Notes under the pieces: model-generated | The model's input: the letters and a program-made list of their open reading frames with translations, nothing else | Database searches by the model: none | Told to the model about the DNA's origin: nothing | Source: Thuidium tamariscinum | Taxonomy: Eukaryota; Streptophyta; Bryopsida; Hypnales; Thuidiaceae | DNA length: 64,000 nucleotides | Direction of reading: 5' to 3' | Assembly (NCBI GenBank): GCA_947034885.2 | Contig: OX344755.2 | Coordinates: 4,528,501 to 4,592,500, forward strand | Shown here: one piece after another, positions 35,926-46,615 of the stretch | How positions within the stretch are numbered: the first letter of the stretch is position 1 | How the letters are laid out: every line of letters starts with the position of its first letter | Program-made: the position numbers and the translations under genes

Positions 35926-36239
35926 TTAGACACCGTGTTCTTTGTGGTAGAGCGAGGTCGGGTTACTTGCTTGGAAATAGCGCACTAGCGTAACAATCTT
36001 AAAGAGAGAATACCATGTACACTGTACAGAACCCATGCCAGATGGCTTCATGCATGTATGTCCAAGTGAAGTAGTAAAGGATTTTCTTACGGGCGACTCT
36101 AGCTAGCTAGTGTCCCAATGCATGCAATTCTACCATGCACAAATGCACATCATTCGATCTTAATTGGTTGATGATTGTGTCCTTTTAATTCCAAGAATTC
36201 TGTATGACAGCGTTTCGATCGAAATTAGCGTGACAGGAG

Positions 36240-36903
36240 ATCAAGCATGCATACACCTTGCGACATTGAGTCATGCTGCGGTTTGAAGATTTCCACCGTA
36301 ATGAGATCGACTGAAATGGGAATTGTATCGCACCTCTCATGTGCGGGCATCGATCAATACCAGACCTATTATCAAAATGCCGAAAATGTGTTGACAGATG
36401 CGTGGACTCTCCTTCCTATCCAAGGCACCATGTCGATCGATCGTTTGCAATGAATATTCTGTTTGTGAATGTGTAGCTTGCTTCAGTTGGTGGCTTATGC
36501 ATAATGGACTGCCCGGTACGTTCCAAAGGCCGGGAAGAAGTCGGGACAGCTTTGGTTCCTGCAGACGAAGATTTCTCCTGTAATCAGAAATACGTGTTGC
36601 CCTTCACGTAAATACCTCACTAGCTGTACGTGCAGTGCCGAAATTGGACAGACGACTCTCCTTCCCGGCCATATTCTTTCCATGTGGATCCTTAGGAGTC
36701 TTTGGACTGAACATTCTGTCTGTGCTTATATACATATATAACTTGCTCGGTGGTTCACAATTGACTCCTAGGTATGTTTCAACTTTGAAAGGCCGGGAAG
36801 AAGTGCACAGCTTCGATTTCTCGACGAAGTACGACGCTAGCAAAGGATTGAGCAGAGGATTCATTGCAAACTCTGCCGTTGTCTGTGGTTGACTGTGCTT
36901 TAG
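36240..36903. other. block conserved in both giant arms, downstream of gene B
   Basis: Matches 59819-60490 in reverse complement at high identity, so it was part of the duplicated unit. It holds an internal imperfect direct repeat: the phrase AAAGGCCGGGAAGAAGT near 36527 recurs as AAAGGCCGGGAAGAAGTGCA near 36789. Open frames at 36247-36453 and 36635-36892 survive in both arms, but they have no known domain, and amino-acid and nucleotide changes look similar in rate. Possibly 3' gene remnants or a non-coding transcript. Confidence 0.5.
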
Positions 36904-38449
36904 CATGATGAGATTACGGCATCACAAATAACCCATAAACAGTTGTAAGCGGAATGTAAGCTCTCGGGATTTCATAATGATTTCCATTTTTTAAAGCCTA
37001 CCCTTGCCTTGAGTCACAAACTGGAATCGACTGCTTAAAGATTGCAAGGACTCCAAAAGATGAACGAAATGCCATTTAGCATCAGGCAGTATTAAGAACA
37101 GGGTGATAGTGCAAGATTCCAGTTGCCGTATTCCTTGTGCGCCGCAAGTGACTTGATTGACCAGAGAAATCCTAAACGCTCTCTTGAGATAATTCTAACT
37201 GACACCAGAAACTCAATGCCTGAGGTGGTAATGCAGGTCTACATCCTTTCTTGTTGAAGTCCATCTTTAATTACTCCAACTGCGATTGATTCTGAGTGGC
37301 TACAAATTCAGAGGACCCTTCAGTTGCCAAACGCAACGCAGAGGTCCAAACAACCACAAGGGATGACGGAGGCGAGTTGAGCTGCATGAGTCCCATATCT
37401 GCATCGACCAATAATACAAGGTCCACCATACGCTTTGTCTGAGCCCTCAGAAGTTCCTCTCTTCGCCAAATCTAAAGAAAGATTTAGAACTCAGGTCGGA
37501 AAATTTTGCACAGCTCTGCCCCAGCCTGGCAATTTCTGTATCAAACTGCATACTGTGCTTCTGGATGGGGCAGCCCAATCATCTCCAATCCGCTTGCAGC
37601 ATCCTGATAAGCTCCAAACTGGATGCCAGAGCTTACTAAACCACCATACTTTAGGCTTTAGCAAGACATCAGAAAATAATGTCCACAAAATTACACCATA
37701 TCCTGTGGGTGTTCATTTTCAGAGAGTGAAACCAACGGACGTGGCTCGCAGCAACGGTATTCAAGGAGACTGGAAAGTGGAAACTACTTTGCATCAATGG
37801 TCAAAAGCGCCACTAAATTGAAAAACATACTCTACTCTCGTAATTACTGCGGTCCACATGCAGCATTTGATGTGCACATACCCAAGAATCAGACGACAAC
37901 CAACAGCTACGGAAAAATTCGGAACGGAGATTTACAAATCTGCCATGACCAAAAGATACTCACTCACGAGATTTGCAGGTTTCAAAAGATCTGTGAAGCC
38001 CAGAAGAGGAGTAGGTCAGCGAGAAGATTCTCGATCGAGCAATCTCCACTACCTACGGAAACGTTTCGCCTCCTTTCACTTCCTTCCGAAGTTCCGATTC
38101 AGAAGCAGACCTTTTTCTTAGATGTTGAATATGAATATATATATATGAAAGAATCAGATCGGTTAAAAACCAGATGTTTATTCATATGTGGATATATGGA
38201 TAAACCAGATACTTGAATATGTAATTGATCCAGATGTTGATTATGATATATATGAATATATGATAAATGAAAATAATTCATTTTAAAAATTTGACCTATG
38301 TAGCTCGTAATTGTTGATTTGTTGCATACCAACATATATACCAACATAACATTTGCTTATAATACCATGTAATTTTTGTAACTTTTCAATTTATTTTTTC
38401 ATTTCCCAAAGTTCTATTATTCAAAAGATCAGAGATTATGAATGAATGA
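36904..38449. other. left-arm-only block with possible degenerate gene fragment
   Basis: Absent from the right arm, where 59233-59818 occupies the same place with unrelated sequence. The part about 37200-37830 is less AT-rich. On the minus strand it reads as broken open pieces (for example KRMVDLVLLVDADMGLMQLN), suggesting a captured or decayed gene fragment that I cannot name. The plus-strand open frame at 37435-37821 may be its shadow. 38.1-38.35 kb is AT-rich with repeated CCAGAT and ATATATG words. Confidence 0.45.
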
Positions 38450-38865
38450 ACCTTCGACATATCATGAATGAATGGATGGATCCACGAAGAAAGTCTTTTG
38501 ACCAGTTAGTATAATTGCAACTGGAAACTGATACTCCAGAGAGTCCATGTGTAGTGTCCGTGCAGTCATGTTCGGAACTCTGTTGACACATGTAAGGACT
38601 AAGGAACGTGCAATACGATTCTCATTATCAACATGCAATGGATCGATCTCTTAGTCGGAACTTAATTTGCATTGGAAGCGCGCGCAGCATCCATGAATGA
38701 TCGAAACAAAATGTATCCTTAGATCTCCTTACATATCGAGCAATTTCACAACATCAATGCTCCGTTGTCACACCGAATTCTTAAAGAAAATATCCATGAC
38801 CCATCTTCACGGTGAAATTGCATAAACTAGGGAACAAGCTACCTAGCTCGAGAGCTGGAGCCTCT

Positions 38866-38871
38866 TTTATT
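38866..38871 (-). terminator. poly(A) signal of gene C
   Basis: AATAAA on the minus strand, 213 bp past the stop codon of gene C. The mirror site at 58786-58791 follows gene D, so the position is conserved between the arms. Confidence 0.55.
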
Positions 38872-39083
38872 ACATCACAATGATCGACATACATTCAATT
38901 CATGAACTGGGATCGATCCGCACAAGTGCACATGCATGGTGCATGTTCCCGACCTCTCGAGATGGTCACCTAGCTGAGCAGAGAAAGCACGCTCAAGCTT
39001 CTCATTCCAGTGAGTAGGTACTCCATCTCTACGTACGTAACCACCGCGATCGAGATCGAGGTACCGTGGCACCGGCTATTTAC

Positions 39084-39979
39084 TCAACAGTGACGAACAG
39101 GGTCGCAGTGACCGGCAGGAGTATCGCCGAAGCACTGCATGTCCCAATCTGCGACATAACCCGACTTGCCGTTGGCAACCGCGACGGTAGCCTTCAGCCA
39201 CCAGTTGTCCGATCCAACAGTCGAGCTTTGAAGTCGGCACTCCACGATGAGGAGGGTTGAAGCCGCCAGCTTGGTAAACAGGAAAGGCCCTGTCCCGGGC
39301 TCCTCCTGCAACTTCGTCGCTCTCAGAGTTCGGCCCAGCACGGTTCCTTCGGCAACGTCGGCGAAGCACATACTTGCCACCATCACCGCCGCCACAAGCG
39401 TCAGCGAAAGCGTCCTGCACACATAATAAAATGTGGGATATATATATGGTTTAATTTACAGCTCGGTATTGAACCAGCTAGGCACTCTTCGCACTCGATC
39501 ATGCTAGCTGACAACAAGTAGATCATCGCCATGAATGCGAACACCAACGTGAATTGAGGAGTCGGTAATACAATTACTTAAGTGTTATCTAACGACGCTG
39601 GCATGGGCCGGGAAGGCACAGATATGTAGCAATAACCGCCCTCGTTGCATTGCCTCTGTGCACGTATGTACGTAGAAATGGAATCTAGCACGCTAGCTAT
39701 GACACGTAGAAAGTGAACTAGTTGTACACAAGGCGAAATGGCCGGTGGCCAATCGCTCCAATTAAGCTCGTACAAATCCATCAATATGGGATGATCGTTG
39801 AAGTTAGCCAGATGAGGAACCCAGCCGATGGTATGGTCTCCTCGCATGCATGGAGATGCAATTACCGTAGTTGTGAATGGAATAGTGATTTCAGTAACTG
39901 CGAAACCAAAACCAGAAACGGACTGGTACACATGTTGCAAGACACGCAGAAAGATGGAGTACAACCTTGCCGTCGCCAT
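39084..39979 (-). CDS. gene C: secreted four-cysteine SH3b-like protein
   Basis: Exons 39966-39979 and 39084-39414, 551-bp intron; 114 residues, MATARTLSLTLVAAVMVASM at the start, signal cleavage expected near ADVAEG. Mature segments: TLRATKLQEEPGTGPFLF, LAASTLLIVECRLQSS, GSDNWWLKA, NGKSGYVADWDMQCFGD and GHCDPVRHC. The order 'basic/hydrophobic strand, P-G turn, hydrophobic strand ending in C, N-WW-K, G-x-GYVAD' is what bacterial SH3 (SH3b) repeats look like, especially secreted single-domain forms from actinobacteria and fungi. This is a fold-level inference by eye. No catalytic motif is present, so binding of a glycan, peptide or protein is the plausible role. Partner is gene D (four residue differences in the second exon product). 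The cysteine pattern predicts two disulfides and an extracellular location. Confidence 0.83.
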
Positions 39980-40547
39980 CGGGTGCGTATTCCTGTGCCT
40001 CATTCTAGCTCTCAGATGATTTAGAAACCTGTGCACAACACAAACACCACACAGTGCGTGACGTGAGTAAGTAGTCTCCTGAAGATGCGATGGAGGACAC
40101 AAGCCAAATGAAACTCGCTCACAGTACTCGCGCGTGCACAACGGAACGAAGGCCTGGCACGCGGTCTAATTAAGAAAATAGAACTATCGACATGCATGAG
40201 AGAGTAGTTGCAACTCCGGCCTCGCTCGAAAGAGCCAGAACCTTCATGAGAGGGAGCCATCCTATGCAAGTATCTTAACTAGGTGGAATTGGAGTTGAAG
40301 TGATCGAAACGAGAAATTCAATGTATGCAGTATGCAGCGATGGAGTGCATCATTGATCGAGTTCTACCGGTTCTGTACACGTTAGAACTTCGAAGCCGGC
40401 CCGGGCACAAATTGCATGCAGAGTGATCGATCGAGGAAGCAGCAGCAAGGTGCCTCGACCTTGGAAGCCAAGCGGCGATCGATGGTGCTGCAGGAGAATG
40501 GAAGGAAAGCAAGAGTCACACTGGGTGTGGGCCGACCGAGGAGGCCG

Positions 40548-40555
40548 TTTATATA
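40548..40555 (-). promoter_or_regulatory. TATA box of gene C
   Basis: TATATAAA on the minus strand directly after the family block GCAACTTTCGTCGGAGTGGG. Unlike A/B and E/F, gene C has no head-to-head partner within 10 kb: the mirrored gene D lies across the loop, 16.5 kb away. The leader is ~570 bp. Confidence 0.7.
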
Positions 40556-41049
40556 CTGCTCCCCACTCCGACGAAAGTTGCTTCACTCGACAACTGAAGC
40601 TCTCATGCATCCAACTGAAGCCAGGCGCGCGAGCCTTGCACCGCCCGGGGTCCCCGGGTTTGACTGGCTGAGGCGGGGTCGCCCGTCTCCACTCAGAAGC
40701 ATCTCGAAGGGAACACTTTTTTGCTGGCTCGTTCCGTCGTTTTGCACAGCGAGAGACTAACCAACCTTGATTCCGTCCTTCACTCATCAACCGTAGTTAA
40801 TTCCCCGTGTTTTCTGATTACCAGTGCTGTACCCGACTGGACATGTAGGGGTCCGTTTGGCATCTTTCAAATGAGAGCCTGGCCTTCGTGTTCCGCAAGA
40901 GCCTGTTCTTCAATCAGAGCCTAGTGTAGTAGGGATTGCAGTAGGATTGCAGGCCCCCCACATTTGATTTTTGTTAGTGTCTTTCATTGAAAGTTTAGAC
41001 CACAACTCTCCAGAGTTGCAATGTGTGATGGACAAGATTGTAGTTTAAT

Positions 41050-41337
41050 GGCAAATTTCGTTAAAATGGCGGTATTCCTTATGCCATTTTTCAAACCACG
41101 TGGTCTGAACTCAAAACTAATAACTAAGAAAGGTATAGATTTTAAACATCTAGGACACATTTAGATTTCAGAACGTATGGTCTAAAACATCTTGGATGGG
41201 TATAGATTTCAAACCTCTACAACACATTACACATGTAGATTTCAAAAATCTGTGACAGATGCAGATTTCAGACCGCACGATTTGAACTGTCAAAAGTGTC
41301 AAATTAATGGAATACCGCCATTTTAACGAAATTTGCC
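41050..41337. mobile_element. MITE family 2, left-arm copy (288 bp)
   Basis: Perfect inverted repeats of 29 bp at the ends: GGCAAATTTCGTTAAAATGG then CGGTATTCC at 41050-41078, complemented at 41309-41337. The interior is a series of related phrases (AGATTT(C/T)A(G/A)A..TCT). No coding capacity. Its mirror copy is at 56332-56619, so insertion preceded the giant duplication. The target duplication is unclear. Confidence 0.8.
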
Positions 41338-43450
41338 GTTTTACCATTTCCCTAAGATTTTAGAAAGACAAAGCTACAATAAGTTGGGAGCTCAACTCTA
41401 GTAATTTAGTGTGCTACATATATAGTTATATACCCAATGCTATAAACTCATCATTGTAGGAGTTCTCACCTTCTTCATTGAAAAAAATCACAATTGATAT
41501 ATGAATTTGAACATATGACGGTCATTTTTTCCATTTCTAAAGCAAATGTTGACTAATAATCTAATAAAATATGTAGTCTCCTTTAGAATTTAATTAATTT
41601 CCATAGTAGAGTGATTGTAGAAAATACTTGGTAATTTTGTTATGTTTTACAATATTGATGCTTAGGTTCTTAGAATACTTTAAAAGATGATTTCAAGAAA
41701 GAGTGATCGATTTCGTAGTCACAATTGAAACCATTATCTTGTTTTGTGCTATAACTTTTGGAACACAAGTCAAATGAATATGAAATTTTTATTGAACATG
41801 CTAACTTTATGGTAATTAGATCCTTTATTTTTCAAAATTTAATAAAAATCATTTTATATTTCAAAACTATATTTGGTAATTTGTCACTAGTTGACGTGTA
41901 GGGCTTTTCACTTTTCACTATGATATGAATCACTAAATTTAATGATCTAGAGCTCAAACTTTCATGGTCTATTTGCATAGTAGGGAAGCATGTATCTACC
42001 ATAGGAAATTTGAAATTTCATTATTTCATGTTCTCCTCATAAGTGTAAACAACAATCCCATTACAAGCAATTTTTGAATATTGAAAAGAATTTTTAGATC
42101 ATTCTTTTGGTGAAATATCATCACCATCACTTCTTCCCAAATCGACAGTTTTTATTTTTTTTTAAAAGTGATTTTCCTATTTTTTATAAATTTAAATGTG
42201 AAATTACGATACCAATCACTATTTTCATGAGATTTTGCACTTTTCTAGTTCACCTAGTTAGAGAATTTTCCTATACTTTTCTTTCACAAGGTACCTTCCT
42301 TTTAAGATATGTATATGAAAAATATTTTTCACTTTCTTTTAAAGTTGTCTTTCTAATCTTAAAGTACTCCCAAAGGTAAAAATGAGTACTGTGAAAAACG
42401 CTACACTGATTGCACGCCCTTTCTTGCAATGACCCTAAAATTTTAAAAGTAATTTTTTTAATTAAAAAAAGAAAGAAAAGCAATGTAGATTGTAGAGTGT
42501 AGACACCTTTTAAGTCATTATGTCTTTTACAATTTACACAACACACAATTATTAAGTATTTAAAGAAATTCCTTTGAATAATAGTTAGAATTATACTAAA
42601 AGACCATCTCCTTCAAAATTTCTACTCCAAATTTGTTTTTGAAGGCACTAGATTTAGTACAGTTACTACCTTCTAACAATTGGCATTTGGCAAGGTGAAC
42701 AAAAATTGGAGGCTATTTTTCAATGGTAGGAAAATTTTTGAAAAGTGCAAAAAATTTATCCAAAGTGTTCAGTAGGACACTAGGACTTCATAAAAACCTT
42801 ACTTGCAAACATATGAATCTTGAGTCATTTGGAGCCAAAATACAAAAATTATGGCCAAAAAACTAAAGTCTAAGGTCTAAATCCTTCTAGAATAGAGCTT
42901 GAGGTCCACTACTCCACTTTTTAAAATTTTAGGTTTGTTTTTTCAAACTTTGAATCCAATAAAAGTATAAAACACCCTCAAATTGACTATCTAACAATTA
43001 ATCGGAGGCTATTTCTAAATAATATAAATCCATTGAAATATTTGAAAACATTTTTCAAAGATTTAATATAATCATGAATAGGACACTTGTAAAATGTAAA
43101 TCAACTGTAGGAGTGAAGGAAATTTGTAAATCTTGAATCTTTTTAAATCATTAAGCAAAATTAAACTCAAATCAATCTCAATTAGTGTAGCAAACTACTT
43201 CAAGATTCTTTTTGCAATCATTGTGATTTATAGAAGCTTAAGGAATATATAGCATGAAGAATTGAAGAATGCAATTGTGGAAGACACTAATGTAGTAAGC
43301 TATATATTACACAACAAAAGATAACCATAAATTTGGGCCATTACCATTAGAAAAAAATGGAGCCTCAAAAAATCTACCAATGTTGGACCAGTTGTCCAGA
43401 AAGTTCATATAAAAAAATAATCAAATTTTTTTCTAATGCATTGACCTAGA
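41338..43450. other. inner, decayed part of the left arm
   Basis: AT-rich with no gene. Matches the right arm closely to about 41570, then only in patches (for example TGGAGGCTATTTTTCAATGG at 42.70 kb, complemented near 55.53 kb, and GGACACTTGTAAAATGTAAA near 43.08 kb, complemented near 55.13 kb). 41.70-42.43 kb is missing from the right arm and ends in the dispersed TTTCTTGCAATGACCC phrase. Confidence 0.6.
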
Positions 43451-46301
43451 TTTATCAAATTCTAAAACAAAATTGAGATATCATGGTACAACTATACAAC
43501 AAAGACAGGAACAAAGAATAATTTTCAAGTGTTTTGGTCAAGTCAATTTTGAAATTAAAAAAAAAAAAATAACATGTAGTTAAAGCTACCTATTGTGGAA
43601 TGTGGACTTGTGGAGTGTGAACCATTGTTGGGGACTTTTCTTCAATTTTTTTTTTAATGCTAATGCGAGCCTACTAATTCTCCACTCTATTGTAAAGGAA
43701 ATCCAAGAGCATTGTAGGTTGTGAATAAACAAAAGAATCATTTTTCACTATATTGGAATGATTGCAAGAAATATTTGTACTATTTGTTTCATTTTTAGGA
43801 TTATTGTGGATTTTTTTAGAATTTAATTATTTGGAATGTTTTAAAATTAGGAAAATATTTTTTATCAAAAGTTTGAAAAATGTAGAAAATGTATACAACA
43901 TTAAGAAGAAGATACCATAATAACCGTATAAAAGAAAAGCATAGAAAAATCCTCTAAGTAGGAAAACTAGAGAAGTATAAAATCTCAAAAAAATAAATAC
44001 TTTGATCAGTGTCCCAAATTCCCAATTTATCAAAAAGAATTTTTTTAAATTAAAAAACTAAAAATACAACATTTGCAGCAAGTCTATGGAGATGGTCATT
44101 CACCAAATAAAACAAAAACATTTTATGTACAGTTTCAAATTGCAAGTAGAAAAGAGCTCATTTTGTGAACTTTGACATAACCTAAAATTGACTATTTTTT
44201 AAATTCATTTATAAAATAGCTATAAATATACTAGAAGACTATTTCACTACCTCCTCCAAATTTAAATTTCAAATTCACTTTTTGGGGTACTATAATGTTC
44301 TAAAAAACCTCAAATTAGCAACTGCAAAGTAAAATTGGGGCTTCGGGGGATATTTTTGAATAGTAAAATAATTCTTAAAACTAAAAAACTAAAATTAGGT
44401 AAGGAGACTATATAATAGTTATGACTTCTTTACATATAAAATTGAATTGTTTGGAGCCAAAGCACAAAATTTATGGCTAAAATCCATATTTGCATGCATA
44501 GTATGACATCAAAATTATAGTGTAAGAGTTTCTTGCAATCACCCATTAGAAAAATTTTGAACCCTCAAAGAGCCCGTCAAAAATTGACAAGCCAAGCTAT
44601 TTATTTAAGGCTAGATATGATAGCCTAAGTACACAAATATGTACATAATTGTGGTGCTACCTTGTATGAATTTCATAAATAAAGAATTCAATGTAGTACC
44701 AAGGATTTAAATGACAAAAAGTGCCTAATGACTTATTGTCCAATAAGAGGCATTTCATTGTGCAAACATCATGAGCATCAAGTACCCATGATCTTTTTAA
44801 AATAAAGAATTCATTCATAGTACTAAAGACTTGATCATTTCGAAGGGACTATAAAGTAATAAAGTGGCCACCTTCCACATGTACTCAAAGTACACTACCT
44901 TTGCGCAATGCGCACAGAGAAAATACTTTTTTTCTTCTTGAAGATCCAAATCGCTGAATAGAAAAAATGAAGCACCTTCAAGTTAAATTTTTTTTTAAAT
45001 TTTTTAAATTTTTTAGTATTTTCTATAAATCAAATTCCAAGTATCTATTTTCTTGCATTTTTCATCACTCTTTGAGAAAGCACAACTTTTAGATAATTTT
45101 TTTTGGATTAGAATTTCCACATATACTATTTAGAGTGTTTACAAATTATCCATATTTTATTTCATTCATAAAAAAAATTTATTCCAAAAGTCATGGAATA
45201 CTTGGGCCATTTTGAGCCAAAAATGTGAAGTGCTTTTCGCAATGACCCAAATAGTCTAATTTTAACTGTCCAAAGTCCAAAGTCCTAGAGATTAGCTTTC
45301 AAATTTGGTAATGATACAATTCTTTTTCATTAGACCTTCCTATCAAAAGTTCTTAACCCCTAAGCGTTCAAACAACCATTTTTTTGGTTGCTGCCTGACT
45401 TTGGGCAAAATTTTTGGGCAAAAAAAAGACTTTTTTCAAAAAAAAAATTTCAATTTTGAAAAAAATTGGGTTTTCTTTCAACATTTATATTCAAAACTAA
45501 AATCAGTATAGTCAAACAAAAATTATAAGAGATATAGCACAAAAGGTTTAGAATTGCTTAGTGTTGAATAACTTACTATTTTGGAAAAGTGTTGATGGTC
45601 TCATTACTAGATCTTTTGCATTTTTTCACAAATCAATAGAAACCACAATTTTGACCAATAAAAAAAAAATTCATATACTAAATAAAAAATTGTATTTTTG
45701 ATGAATTTTTGAAGTTATATCTTTGAAATTCATTTGAAGAGAATCTAAAAATAATTTTATAATTTTGACCGTACAAATGCTTTCTACATTTTGTGCTTCA
45801 CATTTTCTTCTTTGAAACTAACTTCAAAAAAGTTACATAACTTACATTTTATAACACATTTGTATTTTGTTCTAAAATCTTGGGCTTTTAGGAGTTAAAC
45901 TTCAAAACTAGGAAGATTTTTATTGCTAAAAGGTTTCATCTATTGATGGGTCAAACCACACTCAAAGGTATTAATACCATTACTTTTCTAGAATTAGATC
46001 TAGAGTCCTTTACTAAACTTTAAAGGCTCTAAATTTTTTTGATGTTGTCATTTTTATGGTAAATTTATAGACAAGTAGTATTGGTTATTAGATAGTGTAA
46101 TTAGAGTGAATAGAGTCACAAGTGCAAGTTTTACAAAATTAAACCATCAATATTTAAAGTGGCATACATGTCATTTTATTATTTGTTGTTAAATTTTTCC
46201 ATGAATATTCATATCCTTGGCAGAGGTATTTTCCTAATGCACTATTGTATGTCTAATTTCTCGTGCATTGCTAAAAAATGGAGTTTCCTTCTAATTCATG
46301 G
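43451..46301. other. loop of the giant inverted repeat, AT-rich, no gene
   Basis: No open frame with recognisable content. Recurrent loose phrases (GGAGCCAAA(A/G)(T/C)ACAAAA, TTTCTTGCAATCACCC) link it to the flanking arm and to the first 600 bases, so it is probably old repeat sequence. Confidence 0.45.
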
Positions 46302-46607
46302 CCCGGGGAGGACACTTCTTGTATATTTGGGGGACAGGGGGACCCACGTGCGGCAGTGGGGTATTTTTAGGGGGGCTATCAATTACTTGTAATCATTACT
46401 TCGCAACATTAAAAGAGCCCCTATTTTATCATAAAGTGGAAAAATCAGCCATATTATCATCCTTATTTTATTTTTAAAACACTTTGCCTTTTTAATGTCC
46501 CCTATTTTATATGTAAATGTCTTATAAATTTTACCTAATATTATTTAAATGTATCCTATATTCCGCCGTACGTAGGTTATTAAAAAATGGGAAGTGTCCT
46601 CCCCTAG
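46302..46607. mobile_element. MITE with 8-bp target duplication (306 bp, hAT-like)
   Basis: Inverted ends CCCGGGGAGGACACTTC and, as complement, CTAGGGGAGGACACTTC (15 of 17 match). The octamer ATTCATGG lies directly outside both ends (46294-46301 and 46608-46615). An 8-bp duplication with short inverted ends fits the hAT superfamily. The interior is AT-rich and has no transposase. Confidence 0.78.
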
Positions 46608-46615
46608 ATTCATGG

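Larger units (their letters stand above)
32480..43450. repeat. left arm of a giant inverted repeat
   Basis: This segment is matched in reverse complement by 54760-64000, which runs off the window. Paired landmarks have nearly constant coordinate sums: gene A leader with gene F leader (96681), gene B with gene E (about 96725), gene C upstream frame with gene D upstream frame (97669). From gene A to about 41570 the match is close to perfect, apart from a left-only block (36904-38449). Between 41570 and 43450 it falls visibly, with many substitutions and indels and a ~0.7-kb left-only piece at 41.70-42.43 kb. Beyond 43450 no match is seen. The arm holds genes A, B and C. Confidence 0.92.

Noticed and set aside
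40350..40790. 146-residue minus-strand frame (mirrored at 56879-57340) at the gene C promoter
   Set aside because: It overlaps the promoter, TATA box and upstream flank. Low-complexity Arg/Pro/Ser-rich translation typical of a chance frame in GC-richer DNA.
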